Source: Engraulis encrasicolus (taxonomy: Eukaryota > Chordata > Actinopteri > Clupeiformes > Engraulidae). Taken from it: 64,000 bases of DNA. The stretch covers positions 15,165,815-15,229,814 of the forward strand of contig NC_085866.1 in NCBI RefSeq assembly GCF_034702125.1, in the 5' to 3' direction. Position 1 is the stretch's first letter; every line of letters begins with the position of its first letter. This document shows positions 11,031 to 39,303 of this stretch, piece by piece. The position numbers and the translations under genes were made by a program. The notes below the pieces were generated by a model. That model made no database searches. It had not been told where the DNA came from and saw only the letters and a list, made by a program, of their open reading frames with translations.

Positions 11031-12840
11031 CCCTTTAAGCGCCACAATTTATTTTTCAATAAGTTTATAAAAAATAAAATTTTCAAAAGCTTAATGTTGG
11101 CATGATAAATTCAAATGACTGTGGCTTGACACTGGTAACAGATAGAGCTTGACTGTCAATTAGACAAATATTGGGGATGACCCCAAGATTATTTTGGGAG
11201 TAAATATGCATACCTAATTTGCATATTATGACGTCATATGGTGGCGGCCATTTTGAATTTTTAATAATTTTTGGAAAATATTGATAATTTTCAATAGATT
11301 ATTGAATTTATTTAGCAATATTTGACATTACATTACTATCACGTAGTGCACATACACTATGGTCAAGGAAATAAGTATTTTTAGGCAGAATATATATAGT
11401 ATATGTTGTAATATTGCAATAATATAATGCAATAATATTGAAATATATAATGCAACTATTACTACTTTTGCCTGGAGGGCCAAACATGTTTGTATCTGTA
11501 ACCTGTACCATTTTAGCTTGTGAAACTTTCACAGAAAGGGTCAGCACACACATATTCATGATTTATGCCTATTTTTACATCTGTATAGCCTACTATGGCC
11601 TTTGGAGCAGGCGCTGTATAGGCAGTAAAATGATTGATCATGACACAGTCTAGCTCAGTGACTTCTACAGTTTTTCAATTACATTTCACAAAACTACTGG
11701 GCAAACTGTCAACATAATGGGTATAAAATCACAAGTATTAGGTCCATAGTATTGTGTCCAACGTAATTAGGCTACGTTATAGCCTGACACCTGAAGCCGA
11801 TCAGGAACACAATCCCCGCCCCCTCGCGTGGAGAGCGCAGCGCCCTTCCACCCTCTCCCCCGTTTGAGAGAAATATATCGCCACCTCTTTCGTCTTTATT
11901 TGCTGTTTTACTGATTTGTATGACTCTTACAAAGACAGTCAAAACGCTGTGACCAGTCTGATTGTCAACAACGAGTCTAAAACGTTCATGTTTTAGGGTT
12001 GCCTATGTGTCTTCTCTTCACCGTGCGTTCTATTACCAAAACCTCTCCATACGGAGATATGGCCACGTTCGCCGCTGCCATCCACCCAGTAGAAGTCAGA
12101 AAGAGGGACAGAATGAGTGTGTGTGTGCTGCTTGGTGAACAGTGTTTGTCTGATCCCAGGATTATTGCGTTTGCCTCCGGATAGGTGGCTACCCGCATCA
12201 CAGGGGGCTAAATGGATGGAGCGCAAGATAACATTACCAGACCCACTTCTCTCACCCCTAATTCCTCCACCAATACCTGTATAAACAGTACGACTGCATT
12301 CGCCACTACCACCGACTCACTTGAGATCGGATAAAGTCACCGAATGAGTTTCAATGTGTGTGTGTGCTTAGAGAACATCCTTGCTTCGCATGTCGGCATC
12401 ACTGCCTTCGCCACGGTAAACAAAGAGTGCTCGTCCGATCATTATCCTCCTCGTGAGATAAAGACTGTCCTTCGGAGTCAGAATAGGCAAATAACATGCT
12501 CAGAACTTCATCACGATTCAATTTCTCACTAGCCATGATAAAATAGCTCGCTGATAGTTCACTGATAACAACACAAACCCAACTCGCACGCCTCGAGTCA
12601 AAGACGCAAAGTGGCTACTTCCGCATTTTGTGGTCGTGTCATAGGTCGCGTCTTTTACTGCTTCACCAAAGACTCTGTGAACTACAAAATGACGCAATCG
12701 TAGTCTTGTTTGAAAGGGTAGCATGTCTGCCAACTACTGGTAGGGAGGATGAACACTATTAAGACCGCTGGTTTGATCTACATGCGCTTTTGTTCATGAT
12801 GACGTACCGTCGCAATTCTGCGACTTTGGCGCTTAAAAGG
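11031..12840. mobile_element. piggyBac-like non-autonomous element with TTAA duplication
   Basis: The ends CCCTTTAAGCGCCA and TGGCGCTTAAAAGG are inverted repeats flanked by TTAA (11027-11030, 12841-12844). CCC-beginning termini with a TTAA target are typical of piggyBac elements. Removing it restores GGCTTAAGGGAGATG, continuous with neighbouring repeat sequence. Inside, a diverged tandem duplication is visible (about 12020-12180 versus 12275-12430, both with TTCGCC and GAATGAGT...GTGTGTGTG). No transposase frame was found. Confidence 0.6.
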
Positions 12841-12915
12841 TTAAGGGAGATGAATGAGACATCTCCTATGGGAAGATGCTCTTAGTGCAGATTTGCAGAA
12901 GCTCTATTCACTACA

Positions 12916-13179
12916 CAGTCTCACCCCAAGTAGTCAATATCTGAGTACCTTTGACCAGACTGCAATTTTTGACGTCTTGGGTATTCTTTCCACGTCACAT
13001 TTTGACTATGTCCTCAAAGGCGCCCCCTTGTGGCAGCATAACGTCATTGAGGTTAGGTTTAGGAATAGGTTTAGGGTTAGGCCACATAGTCAAAATGTGA
13101 CGTGGAAGGAATACCCAAGACGTCAAAAATTGTAGTCTGGTCCAAGGTAGTCAGAAATTGACTACTTGGGGTGAGACTG
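12916..13179. mobile_element. Palindromic MITE with about 100-bp arms
   Basis: The left arm beginning CAGTCTCACCCCAAGTAGTC is mirrored by the right arm ending GACTACTTGGGGTGAGACTG. The arms include TTTTTGACGTCTTGGGTATT and ACGTCACATTTTGACTATG and their complements. The central spacer has TTAGGG-like units (GTTTAGGGTTAGG). Confidence 0.75.
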
Positions 13180-13305
13180 CGCTGCTATTCAATCACACTG
13201 TTTCGCCAATGAGCTGCGGCGGGGCCGGCCCCACCAGCAGTCAAAACCGCTCTTCCTGCCAGATCATGCTCATACTGAGGTAACCCCCTCTCTTTGTCCA
13301 ACTAA

Positions 13306-13845
13306 AGCCGGGCATACACTGTGCAATATTTTCACTCGTGAGTCTTAAGCTTCTGCTCACACTGCACGATGGAATTTCACTGTTTAAAAGTTCACAGCTC
13401 ACGACTCACGTCCTGATACTACACGAGCCGACAGTCGGATGTAACCGAAATGCTTCCACTGTACGACGCAACAGGCATGTTTCCCCGGTCTGCAGAGGAG
13501 GGAACATGCGCACCTGAGGTGGAGATGAGGTCGCGCTCAATAGCGAATCGCACGGCCCTATTAATTTGTGCATGTAAAGTGTCAAATCGGCTCGTAGCAC
13601 TGCTTTAACTCTGCGATTTACGCACAAGCCACGACCAGAATTTCAAACCGTTTTGATTTTCTTGCGACCGTGCGATTCCACGATCGTGAGGTGAAATCGC
13701 TTGTCGTTACCCCATGTACACTGCACGATGCGAGACTCACAATTGACCTGCGATTGAGCAAGAAATCGGCCCGACTCTCAAAAAGTCATGTGAGTACCAA
13801 ATCGGGGCAAAATCGGGGCAAAAGTCGCACAGTGTAAGCCCAGCT
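13306..13845. mobile_element. Harbinger-like MITE, copy B
   Basis: Termini AGCCGGGCATACACTGTGC and GCACAGTGTAAGCCCAGCT are imperfect inverted repeats; flanks are TAA on both sides (13303-13305, 13846-13848). The 3-base TAA duplication suggests a PIF/Harbinger MITE. Same orientation and family as copy A at 10528-11027. Confidence 0.65.
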
Positions 13846-13848
13846 TAA

Positions 13849-14520
13849 GGAGACATCTCATTCATCTCCCTTAGAGAACCAGGGTTACAGACGTCAGCTA
13901 AAGTTCTCTTTCGGTCGATTCACTCGATATCTCCATTGGAATTTTGCAATCATTCCCAATTGCTTGCCAGATCCAACATCACAGGCAGACCTCAACAATG
14001 AGCCTCCTCGTTGAAGGACGGCGCCCATATTACCCTTAGAGACTGTCACCAGCCACGCCCAGAACCCTGTGTTTCAGAGGCGGTGCAGTCACATCCAAAT
14101 GATTAAAAACGGACAAAGATGTCATGGTTGACCCAGCCAGCCGCTCGACACATCTCCCATACCGCAGCACCCTAAAAGGGCCCCCAGGATGTAGAGGCTA
14201 CTCTAGTAGAGTGAGCCCTAATAGGGCATTTAAGCACCATATTGCTAGAAATTTCAGTCTTGCTAAACACACGTCGCGTTACTCTCTCGTGGGGTAAACG
14301 CGGGGGTTGAGCAAATGCAGAGCATAAACTACGAGGCGGCCGAAACAGGCTGACGGTAGGGCCATAAGCCAGCTGTGACACTGATGGTAGGCTGGGTACA
14401 TGAATCACCACAACACCTTGACCCGAGAAGGTGTGAGAGAGGGCAAAGGCGCGTCGGGGACACAGTCGAGGTGATAGTCCTCCGATGCCTTTGCCTTCTT
14501 GTCACCAAACATTTCTGATA
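13849..14520. repeat. Dispersed fish repeat, class undetermined
   Basis: Begins with AGAGAACCAGGGTTACAGAC, the inverse of sequence at 10498-10527, and continues through CAGCCGCTCGACACATCTCC and GTAGAGTGAGCCCTAATAGG. It reads like a high-copy fish repeat, but class could not be set from sequence alone. Confidence 0.4.
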
Positions 14521-14557
14521 GTAATGTCCCTGTGTTGTTTGTCAAGCATCTTTTGAT

Positions 14558-14760
14558 TCACTTCTGAACACATAAGTGATGTTTCCTGGAGTCAGTGAGA
14601 GGGTGTTTTGGGTCTTTCAACAGCTGAACAAAACTGACAGGAGCCTCTCTGCTTCTGTCACAGAAGTTCTGTGAATAGATGGCAATTTCAGATGGTTGGT
14701 ACTGGAGGAACGCAATGTCCTGGAATGAAGACAGGGATTTAGCATAGCCTTCATGTAAGC
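14558..14760 (-). CDS. Unrecognised possible terminal exon
   Basis: On the minus strand a good acceptor (TTTGCTCTGCTCCAG) is followed by a frame of about 66 codons ending in TGA, including YAKSLSSFQDIAFLQYQPSE and VSFVQLLKDPKHPLTDSRKH. Composition looks protein-like rather than repeat-derived, but I do not recognise the family and found no partner exon. The acceptor edge has a near-identical second copy at 15324-15355. It may be a real last exon, a pseudogene fragment or chance. Confidence 0.25.
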
Positions 14761-14938
14761 TGGAGCAGAGCAAATAAAAAAGGGTAACACTTCACAATAA
14801 CCTTCCACAAAAATGGTTAACTAATGGATAGCTAATGGTTTGTTGTGCATCTATAATACTATTATATGCATTGTTTTATCATTATTAAATCAATTGTAAA
14901 ACACTTACTAAACATTTGCTGTTGACAATAACATTTAG

Positions 14939-15270
14939 GGCTGCACGATTATGGAAAAAATTATAATCACGATTATTTAGATCAAAACCACGATTATGAT
15001 TATTAATCACGCTTATCCAGCAGAGCTTATAACCCTATTTGCACCCGGGTGCAAATAGCAATGTTTACAACACCCGGGTGTAAATAGCAATGTTCACTGT
15101 TTACACCCAGGTGCAAATAGCAACAAAGACTATATACACCCAGTTGCAAATAATAATGTTGCAAAAAAAACATGTCATTTTCCTACTTTTTTGTGGGACT
15201 GAAAATGGTATTTTGTGATTTCTGGGCAAACCAAAGCAGATAATCACAATCTCTAGTGATTGTAATTACA
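14939..15270. repeat. Dispersed repeat with an internal short tandem array
   Basis: Opens with GGGCTGCACGATTATGG, a frequent start of fish hAT-like repeats, and closes with related AATCACAATCTCTAGTGATTG. Within it, 15040-15160 holds about four units of ACACCCGGGTGCAAATAGCA type. Confidence 0.4.
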
Positions 15271-15529
15271 TCTGTAACGGTACTTCTACTTTATACAGCT
15301 CTTATTATGTGCATCTAGATGCTTTAGCATAGCCTTCAGGTAAGCTGGAGCAGAGCCTGCTGTAACTTTGTTGGTAAAGATCAAGGCCTAGGTGTTTAAT
15401 TCAAATGGCCAATGTAGGTTGTCAAAAAAAAAGTTCCATGCGCCCTTTTGGATTGGGAAAAGGCCAGAAGTTCCACCGCATTCTGGATCATTTACAAGGG
15501 TCTTATTACACAATCTAAGACCAGTCAGA

Positions 15530-15626
15530 TTTTACTAAATTTGGCAATAGGTAGCACAGTTTCAATGAGCAGCATAGTTCCTGTACCTACTCTGACCACC
15601 ATCCTACACAGTGCACTTTTAAATTA
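15530..15626. repeat. Truncated copy of the 41.2-kb TTAA element
   Basis: TTTGGCAATAGG, TTTCAATGAGCAGCATAGTT and CACAGTGCACTTTTAAA align with the right half of the element ending at 41558, showing a dispersed family. Confidence 0.55.
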
Positions 15627-16194
15627 TTTTATTTTTTTTATTATAGAATAATTCACATGCACGGAGGGCCAGTAAATCATATGCCATCTGCTGCAGCCCT
15701 CAGCTCCTATTTCCATAGCAGGAAGCACCAGTAGCAGTCACCATTGTCTTGATTTGTGGCTGTGGATTGGAAAGATGGACAAGAGAAGGAGAGAGAGACA
15801 CTTCTGTCATCAATGTCATCACCAGGCCACAAGCACAAGGGAGGATGGGAGGTAGGTTATTAGAAAGAACCAGCTAAGTGCCCTGTCACTCATGAACGGT
15901 CTCATCGTGATGAGGCAAAACGATGTGTAGTTGCAAATGCACCCACTGAATGCCCTTGCAGCGCATCTCCTGTCAAAGGAGAATGGCTGAACAGATACTT
16001 GGGCCACAGTGAGATGCAGTCACAGGAGAAGTCTGGTTGACCGATGTGATTTTACAGGCTTGGGACAGCTCATGGCTGCCAACATCACTTGTAGCAACCA
16101 ATATGAAGGAGAAAATGCAAATTTTGTTCTTCTGTGCTAATTTATCAATCCTGTTTCCTCAGTACCTTTCATTTCTACTGACTGATAAAACTAG

Positions 16195-16349
16195 GGTCCC
16201 TTTCAATGTCTAACCCCCGTCCTCTCCTTGTTCTTGTGGCTTTACTCACCTCTCACTTTACTGTTGTCTCCATGGGGCGGGGCATCATCCAAGGACAAGG
16301 CCACAAGCAAAAGGACATGATGGGAGGTTATTGAAAGGGACCCAGACCT
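16195..16349. mobile_element. Small MITE, TIR GGGTCCCTTTCAAT
   Basis: GGGTCCCTTTCAAT at the left and ATTGAAAGGGACCC at the right are perfect inverted repeats 155 bases apart. The interior phrase GGCCACAAGCA also occurs at about 15828 and, slightly altered, at 31155. Confidence 0.6.
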
Positions 16350-16659
16350 ACGTATAAGACGTGCTTTGCTGCTTACTGACCTCATTGCTCACAAGAGAGG
16401 CTCTGGAGCTCCCCCTTATGGGAATGGATAGCAGCACAAGGCAGTGTTTCCCAACCTTTTTTGTCCGGCGTACCCCCTAAGCAATTCTGCCCAATGATGA
16501 GTACCCCCTTGCTCATGCTCTACATCTGCTCCTCTATTCCAATGTGACTTCACTCCATATATTCGTTATTATTACATTTTTCCACGTACCCCCTGAGGTA
16601 TGTGAGTTTAAACTCTTATGACCACTACCGAGAGCCAATGTCAGCTCCAAGGCCTTGTG

Positions 16660-17078
16660 CCAGTGTTTCCCACTAGGGGTACTTGAGCATGATTATGATG
16701 AAGCAGTGCTCCTTTTGCTAGGAAGCGTGCATGCACACTTTACCAGTTTGAGGCAATCTGGTTAGAATTTTATAACCACAATGCATACACACACTACCTA
16801 GCGCAAGCAGCACTGCTTCATCACGAACGTGCCCAATATTGAAGGTGGCCACTTTTACAACAGACCCCACATTCCTTAGGTCCCTGGAAAATATAACTTA
16901 ATTCTATTGCAAATATAATTAAGATTTCTTTAACATGTCAAATAAAAATTACACCGGGGGGCTTGTCACCAGAATGCCTTAAACTGGCAAAGTGTGCATG
17001 CGCGCTGCCTAGCAAAAGGAGCACTGCTTCATCACGATCATGCCCATTGGCTTAAGGTGCAGTGGGAAATCCTGGTTT
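16660..17078. mobile_element. Fold-back MITE
   Basis: The arm at about 16684-16748 (GATGAAGCAGTGCTCCTTTT) is mirrored at about 16985-17050 (AAAAGGAGCACTGCTTCATC). Outer ends contain TTTCCCACT and its complement. Confidence 0.5.
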
Positions 17079-17591
17079 GTGTTCGTGTGTTGGTTCCCCA
17101 CCCCTGCTCTACATCGTGGACCGATATCTTAGAAAAAACACACAAAAAACAACTGCATCAGCCCCTGAGGAGCTTCGTTCCACCGGGAAATGCCCTGTAT
17201 GCCAGATTACCAGTCCAGGCCTAGTTGACACCAAGTGCCTCCCCTCAATAGTATTTTCCTTAAGCAACTAGAGTGAAATGAAACCAGGTAATGCATCAGG
17301 TGCCTAGCATCCTACATTAGAACTACTGTACAGAAAAAGTCTCTCAGTTGAAGACACAAAAGCCATTTTCAAGTGTCTAAAAATATGTAAGTCCTCTTTT
17401 GAACATTTTTTCCCCCTGTCACACCCCCTGTCTCTCCTCCCCTTGCTAAAATATACTTGACAAACACAGGATGAATAGTAGGATTTATTCAAACGAGCAC
17501 CATTCTGAAAACAGACCTGCCATGAACGATGGGTGAAAGAGGTGTAGTACTGTACCCTCATGCAAAGTTCACTGGAAAATGTACACACATC

Positions 17592-17597
17592 TTTATT
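17592..17597 (-). terminator. Candidate march9 polyadenylation signal
   Basis: TTTATT on the plus strand gives AATAAA on the march9 strand, about 2.1 kb past the stop. Plausible as the end of a long 3' UTR, but not verified. Confidence 0.2.
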
Positions 17598-18227
17598 GCA
17601 GAGAACAAAGCTTACATCTTTTTTTTTAATTCATCGTAATCCATATATTGTTTTTTTTCAGTGTGATTATTGCACCCTATAACTCATGTGTGCATGTCAT
17701 GTGTATACTTGCACTTGGTTAAAACATCAGGACTCCCGGTAAGTTGTGCACGTGTGACTGTTGCTGTTTTTTCGTGTGGTTGTTGCCTTGTCTTTCATAG
17801 AGGTCCAGTGTGTAAGATTTCCCCTTACCTGTATCTTCCTAAAATGTGCCAGACCGAAGGACTGACAAAACAATAACCCATGGTTGTACAAAAAAGAATA
17901 ATAATAATGAACAAATAAGCAAAACATTCAGAACCATGTATGGCCCTGATTATGCAACATAGTTGCATCAACAATTTAAAGTCAGTAGTGAAACTTGAAA
18001 TTGAATTAAATATTCATGAGAAAGGACAAGTCTGTGAATGACCAACATAAACAATCAGGGCCCCAGACAGTTTTGGCTGGGCCCAGGACAAAATCACCCC
18101 CCCCCCAAACAATACATAATGAGGAACCAGTTCTATGCCCCCCCTCTCCCTGGGCCTGGGACAACTGACCCATTCCCCCTTGCCAGGTTCCCTGATGACA
18201 ATAATGACATATCCTAATGTGTTACAA

Positions 18228-18453
18228 TAGTGTTTCTCAATGGGGGCAGGGGACTGTAGGGGCCCCTATGGGGGTATTGACAGCTGGGGGGGGCGGGGGG
18301 GGGCACTTATTTGCCATTGGGGGGCATTATTTTATTTTATTTTTGTAATACTAAGGGGGGCATTATCAGGCTTGAAGTCAAGGGGGCGTTGGGTGGTAGC
18401 TTTTGATGAGGTTGAGGGGGGTGTTTGTTCAAAGACAGGTTGAGAACCACTGT
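18228..18453. mobile_element. hAT-like MITE (GTGTTTCTCAA ends)
   Basis: TAGTGTTTCTCAA and TTGAGAACCACTG form imperfect terminal inverted repeats around a G-run-rich interior. Such ends belong to common vertebrate hAT-derived repeats. It lies in the presumed march9 3' UTR or just beyond. Confidence 0.5.
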
Positions 18454-18858
18454 ATTACACACTGGACCCCTGAAGGCAGTAAACATCAATGTATCCCAAG
18501 GTCTGAACTCTTGTCATACAGGAGGCTGCATGGCTGATACGGTCTCCATGCTTCTGGATACCATTGTCCCATTTTATAAAACCGAAAGTAGTAAAAATGG
18601 TTTCTTTTACAAAACAAAAACCAACCACACAGGTAATTAAATAAATAAATCGATAAATAAAAGAGAATGCAGCTCTGAGAGTCCTGGATTGCAACAGGAA
18701 GATCTTCGCTCTGGCCAAAGAGTGGTTATGAAATGTGTCTTTAATGCGTTTCAGCATTGTCTTTACAGTATTGTCTTTCAACTTTGTTTAGAAGAAATGT
18801 GTCTTTCTTTCTTTTTTTTGCTCATGAAACACGATTCTGGTGTGTATTTTGGCTGTGC

Positions 18859-18889
<31 letters not shown>

Positions 18890-19084
18890 AGTATGTGCAT
18901 GAGGTGGTTTTAAACAAGAGTTTGTTCATTTACGTATATAAAGAGCTTATGTGTGTGTGTGAGTGTGTGCGCGCGCATCATTCATTGTTCGAGGCACTGA
19001 GCCACAGACGCCACAAAGGTAACAGTTAAGTTCAAAGGGCACCACTTATCGCCACCTCACCCAAATCAGTTGTATCTCCACCTT

Positions 19085-19688
19085 CTCTATCTCATATAGC
19101 GGTGACTCATACTGTGGTATGATCTTCATAGAGTGGTGAGTTTCATCCATCCAACACTCTGGTGGGAACGGGGACATGCCATCTCCTGCCTGCAGTGGTG
19201 TCCTCATACACTGATGTAACCCTCATGTGATGGTGACCATCATACAGTGGTACCCCTCATACAATGGTAGGCTTCATATGTATGTTGGTGCACCCTAATA
19301 CTGCTTCCATCTTCACACAGTAATCACCCTCAGTCATCACCACCTCACGGTTGTAGGTGGTGTAATCATCACACGTTGATGTTCCATGTCACTGCTATGA
19401 CCCTCATACAGTGGTGGTAGCTCCAATATGATAGTACAGTAGGCCTCATATGATAGTGCTCCATCACACTGCTGCTGTATTGGTGCTCATGCGATAGTGG
19501 TCATCATATGTCGATGCCCCCCTCCCTCACCCTACTGTGACCCTCATACGGTGGTGGTGACCCCAATAGGGTGGTAGAGTAGGCCTCATAGTGCCTTATC
19601 TCACTTCCACAGCTACCAGTGGAACTACCAGTATTGGTATAGTGGCCGTCACATGTCGATGCCCCCCTCCCTCACCCTGCTGTGACCC

Positions 19689-19710
<22 letters not shown>
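19085..19710. repeat. Degenerate repeat array derived from the march9 stop-codon region
   Basis: The block GTCGATGCCCCCCTCCCTCA followed by CTGTGACCCTCATACGGTGG occurs at 19510-19562 and again at 19655-19707, where its end encodes the last march9 codons. Looser units (CCTCATACAGTGGT, TCATCACCACCTCACGGTTG) extend through the 3' UTR to about 19085. Confidence 0.65.
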
Positions 19711-36400
<16,690 letters not shown>

Positions 36401-36452
36401 CTTTGACAAAAAAATCTTGTTGGGGGTAAAAACAGACTGGATGGGATTGGGG

Positions 36453-36454
36453 TG

Positions 36455-36511
<57 letters not shown>
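36453..36511. repeat. (ATT)n microsatellite upstream of the march9 ATG
   Basis: About 19 units; about 55 bases before the start codon, hence in the 5' UTR or a 5' intron. Confidence 0.9.
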
Positions 36512-36512
<1 letters not shown>

Positions 36513-37581
36513 GCTGGCCTATCAAGAAACCAGTAGGCTAGTGTGCAACCTAGCACACAGGGAACTCCCTGATTTTGCCAAATTATTTATTGGAGTAGGT
36601 TCAGAGGACTAGATAGCCCTGCTTTCTGTGATGGTATGTGTGTATCTAAGTCAATGCGGATGAACGATTCCCCTCTCGGTTGGCTAGCACTCGTTAGGCA
36701 GTCAATATCCTATGCCATGGCCAACCGAACCACCATCAAACTGCAAATAGCACCCTATACATGGAAACAAATATCTCAGCTGGACATGTCCACAGTACGT
36801 TGTTCACATCTCGAAATAGCCCTCAGAGCATGGTCGTCAGAGTAAGCTCAATGTCATATCATGCTGTCCAATTTATAAAAAAAATGTGTAAAAACAGGCG
36901 AAGCAGGAATTCTGTGGGGACGCATAATAGGGTGTAAAAGCACATTTACAACCAAGAACGAACAGCATCACCATCACGTCCACAGAGCCATTTCTCAGTC
37001 TAATGTTCGTTATCATAGTCCAATGTACTGTAGGTGTTTAGGGACAAACTTTCCCTTGAACGTTATGTGGTCCTTTTTGTTTTTCTCTGTGGTAGCATTC
37101 CAGCTACCATCCCACCATGACGATTCTGTTATTTTGGTCTCCTGCATTTTTCTCTCGATCTGTTGGTGTACAATCCGCGACCACCCCCATCCACAACCCA
37201 GAGATCCGATCCAGAATCCATCGAGCTTGCATCTTTATAAACGACGACGGGTTAGCAGGATATCCGACGGCAGCAAAACATCTCGTCTCCATCTGATGTC
37301 CATGGCGAGTTCTTCTTCACCAGCCCGGCCGACCATTACACAGACGTGGGGGGACGTGGAAAAACAAGGGTAGGCCAGTCCATGGTGGAAAGATAGCAGC
37401 GAAGGTTCCTGTCTGAGAAGCATCATGACGAATACACATCCCAAGTCAGTTAAAGCGGTAACACCACTGATGAATACATAGTACCCTACTTATTCCTGCC
37501 CGTAGGCTCTTTGAAATGGACGGTATCGACACCAGATGAAAAGACGATGCTTCTGTCCGTCCAATCCGCCTTTACCACACT

Positions 37582-37751
37582 CACATTCGCATTCCTCGAG
37601 GAACACCCCGGCTCCATGCGAGATCTCCGGGGAGAAATTTGCCGTTTGGGTGTTTATTGACAAGCGCCGCTGTCCATGGTGCTGATCTCACCGTGACGTA
37701 GGCTGCCACGTGCAAACTACACCCGCGAAACCTAAAATCCGTCCTGAAATC
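37582..37751 (-). promoter_or_regulatory. Possible march9 5' exon/promoter segment (duplicated)
   Basis: On the march9 strand this segment contains CCTACGTCACG followed by GTGAGATC, a donor-like site, and lies 1.2 kb before the start codon. It could be a non-coding first exon or promoter. A well-kept inverted copy is in intron 1 (33102-33281). Function is inferred only from position. Confidence 0.3.
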
Positions 37752-37936
37752 GAATACGCAGGAATACACCAGGCTAAATTACATTCCAACATCACAGACA
37801 GTTGTTATTCAAACACTTGCCAGCGAACCTCAATGGGAACGCCCATAAAAAAAGCTTAACTGGTGACATTGCAGTAGGCCAGGCAAGTCTCAGACTGTGT
37901 GGATGAAACAGGCAACTAACTCCCTGTGTAAATTGC

Positions 37937-37940
<4 letters not shown>

Positions 37941-38029
<89 letters not shown>
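37941..38029. repeat. (CT)n microsatellite
   Basis: CT run with two TATCT interruptions. Confidence 0.9.
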
Positions 38030-38032
<3 letters not shown>

Positions 38033-38264
38033 GAGTATCACGTGTGGGTGGCTATTTTGATTAGAGAGGGTGTAAATGTGAATTGATTTTTCTCTATGGA
38101 TTTTCCCACTGCCCAAGATAGGTCAGACTGGTCTTGTACATAGCATGCTCGACACTGTCCACCCCAGCCAGCATCCCTTGGACATAATTTCCATTTATGA
38201 GAAATCTTCACAGACATAGGCAAGAGTAATGGTTCCTAAACTGGTGGTTGGGGACTGTGGGGAG

Positions 38265-39303
38265 CCAGTCAATCTAGCTCTAAAAAGGCCCAAACCCGGG
38301 ATAAATTGCAATAGTAATGGTTCCTTCATTTAAGCTATCCTTAAACCCCCTTGTATCACACATTAAAATCTACAGCTTTATATTTAGTGGAACACACTTT
38401 TTTTCAAGGTCAAAGTTGGCCGATTTCCCATTCATTTCTCCATATAATAGAGAGACAATATAGGAGATACAAGGTGAATTGGGTAACATTTTAAACTATG
38501 ACATATTAATTTGAAACTTTCATAGTTGGTAACTGACATTCAGGCAAACAATTTTTGTATTGCAAGTTTTCTGAAATATGATGATGAAATATACAAATGA
38601 GGTCATATGTACAGAAATATGTCATAAAATCTGTGGTAACAGACCAAGCATAAAACAAATTGCAATAGTAATGGTTCATACATTATATTGATCCTTCAAC
38701 CCCTCTGCATCACATATTAAAAATCTACTTTCGTCAATTCAGTGGAACATACCTTTCCTAAGGTCAAAAGTATCCGATTTTACCCACTGAATGGCAAAAT
38801 GCATTGGAAATCGGCTACTTCTGACCTTCAAAAAAGTATGTTCCACTAAAGTGATGAAGGTAGATTTTTCATATGTGATGTAGGGTGGACTAAGTATCAA
38901 TACAAAGTCTGAATCATTACTTTTGCAATTTGTTTTATGTTTTGCCCGTTGTTGCGTAATTTATCACATATTTAATTAGATGTGATCTCATTTGCATATT
39001 TAATCATCACATTTTAGACAACTTGCAATACAAAAATATTTGTCTTTGCTTGAGTAAATTAGTGTGAAAGTTTCAAATTGATATCTCATTGTTTAAAATT
39101 TTAGTGTATTCCCCAAGTATCTCCCTTATTGTCTCCCTATGGGAAAATGAATGGGAAATCTCCAACTTTGACCTTGAAAAAAAGTATGTTCCACTAAATA
39201 TAAAGCTGTAGATTTTTAATATGTTATTTAGACATAGGAATTACAAAACACTTGGAATGATTACTATTGCAATTTGTCCCGGGTCAAACGCTAGATTGAC
39301 TGG
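38265..39303. mobile_element. About 1-kb fold-back element, TIR CCAGTCAATCTAGC
   Basis: CCAGTCAATCTAGC at the left and GCTAGATTGACTGG at the right are perfect inverted ends. Inverted similarity runs through the element (for example AAATTGCAATAGTAAT / ATTACTATTGCAATTT, AAGGTCAAAGTTGG / complement near 39170). No transposase. Confidence 0.75.
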
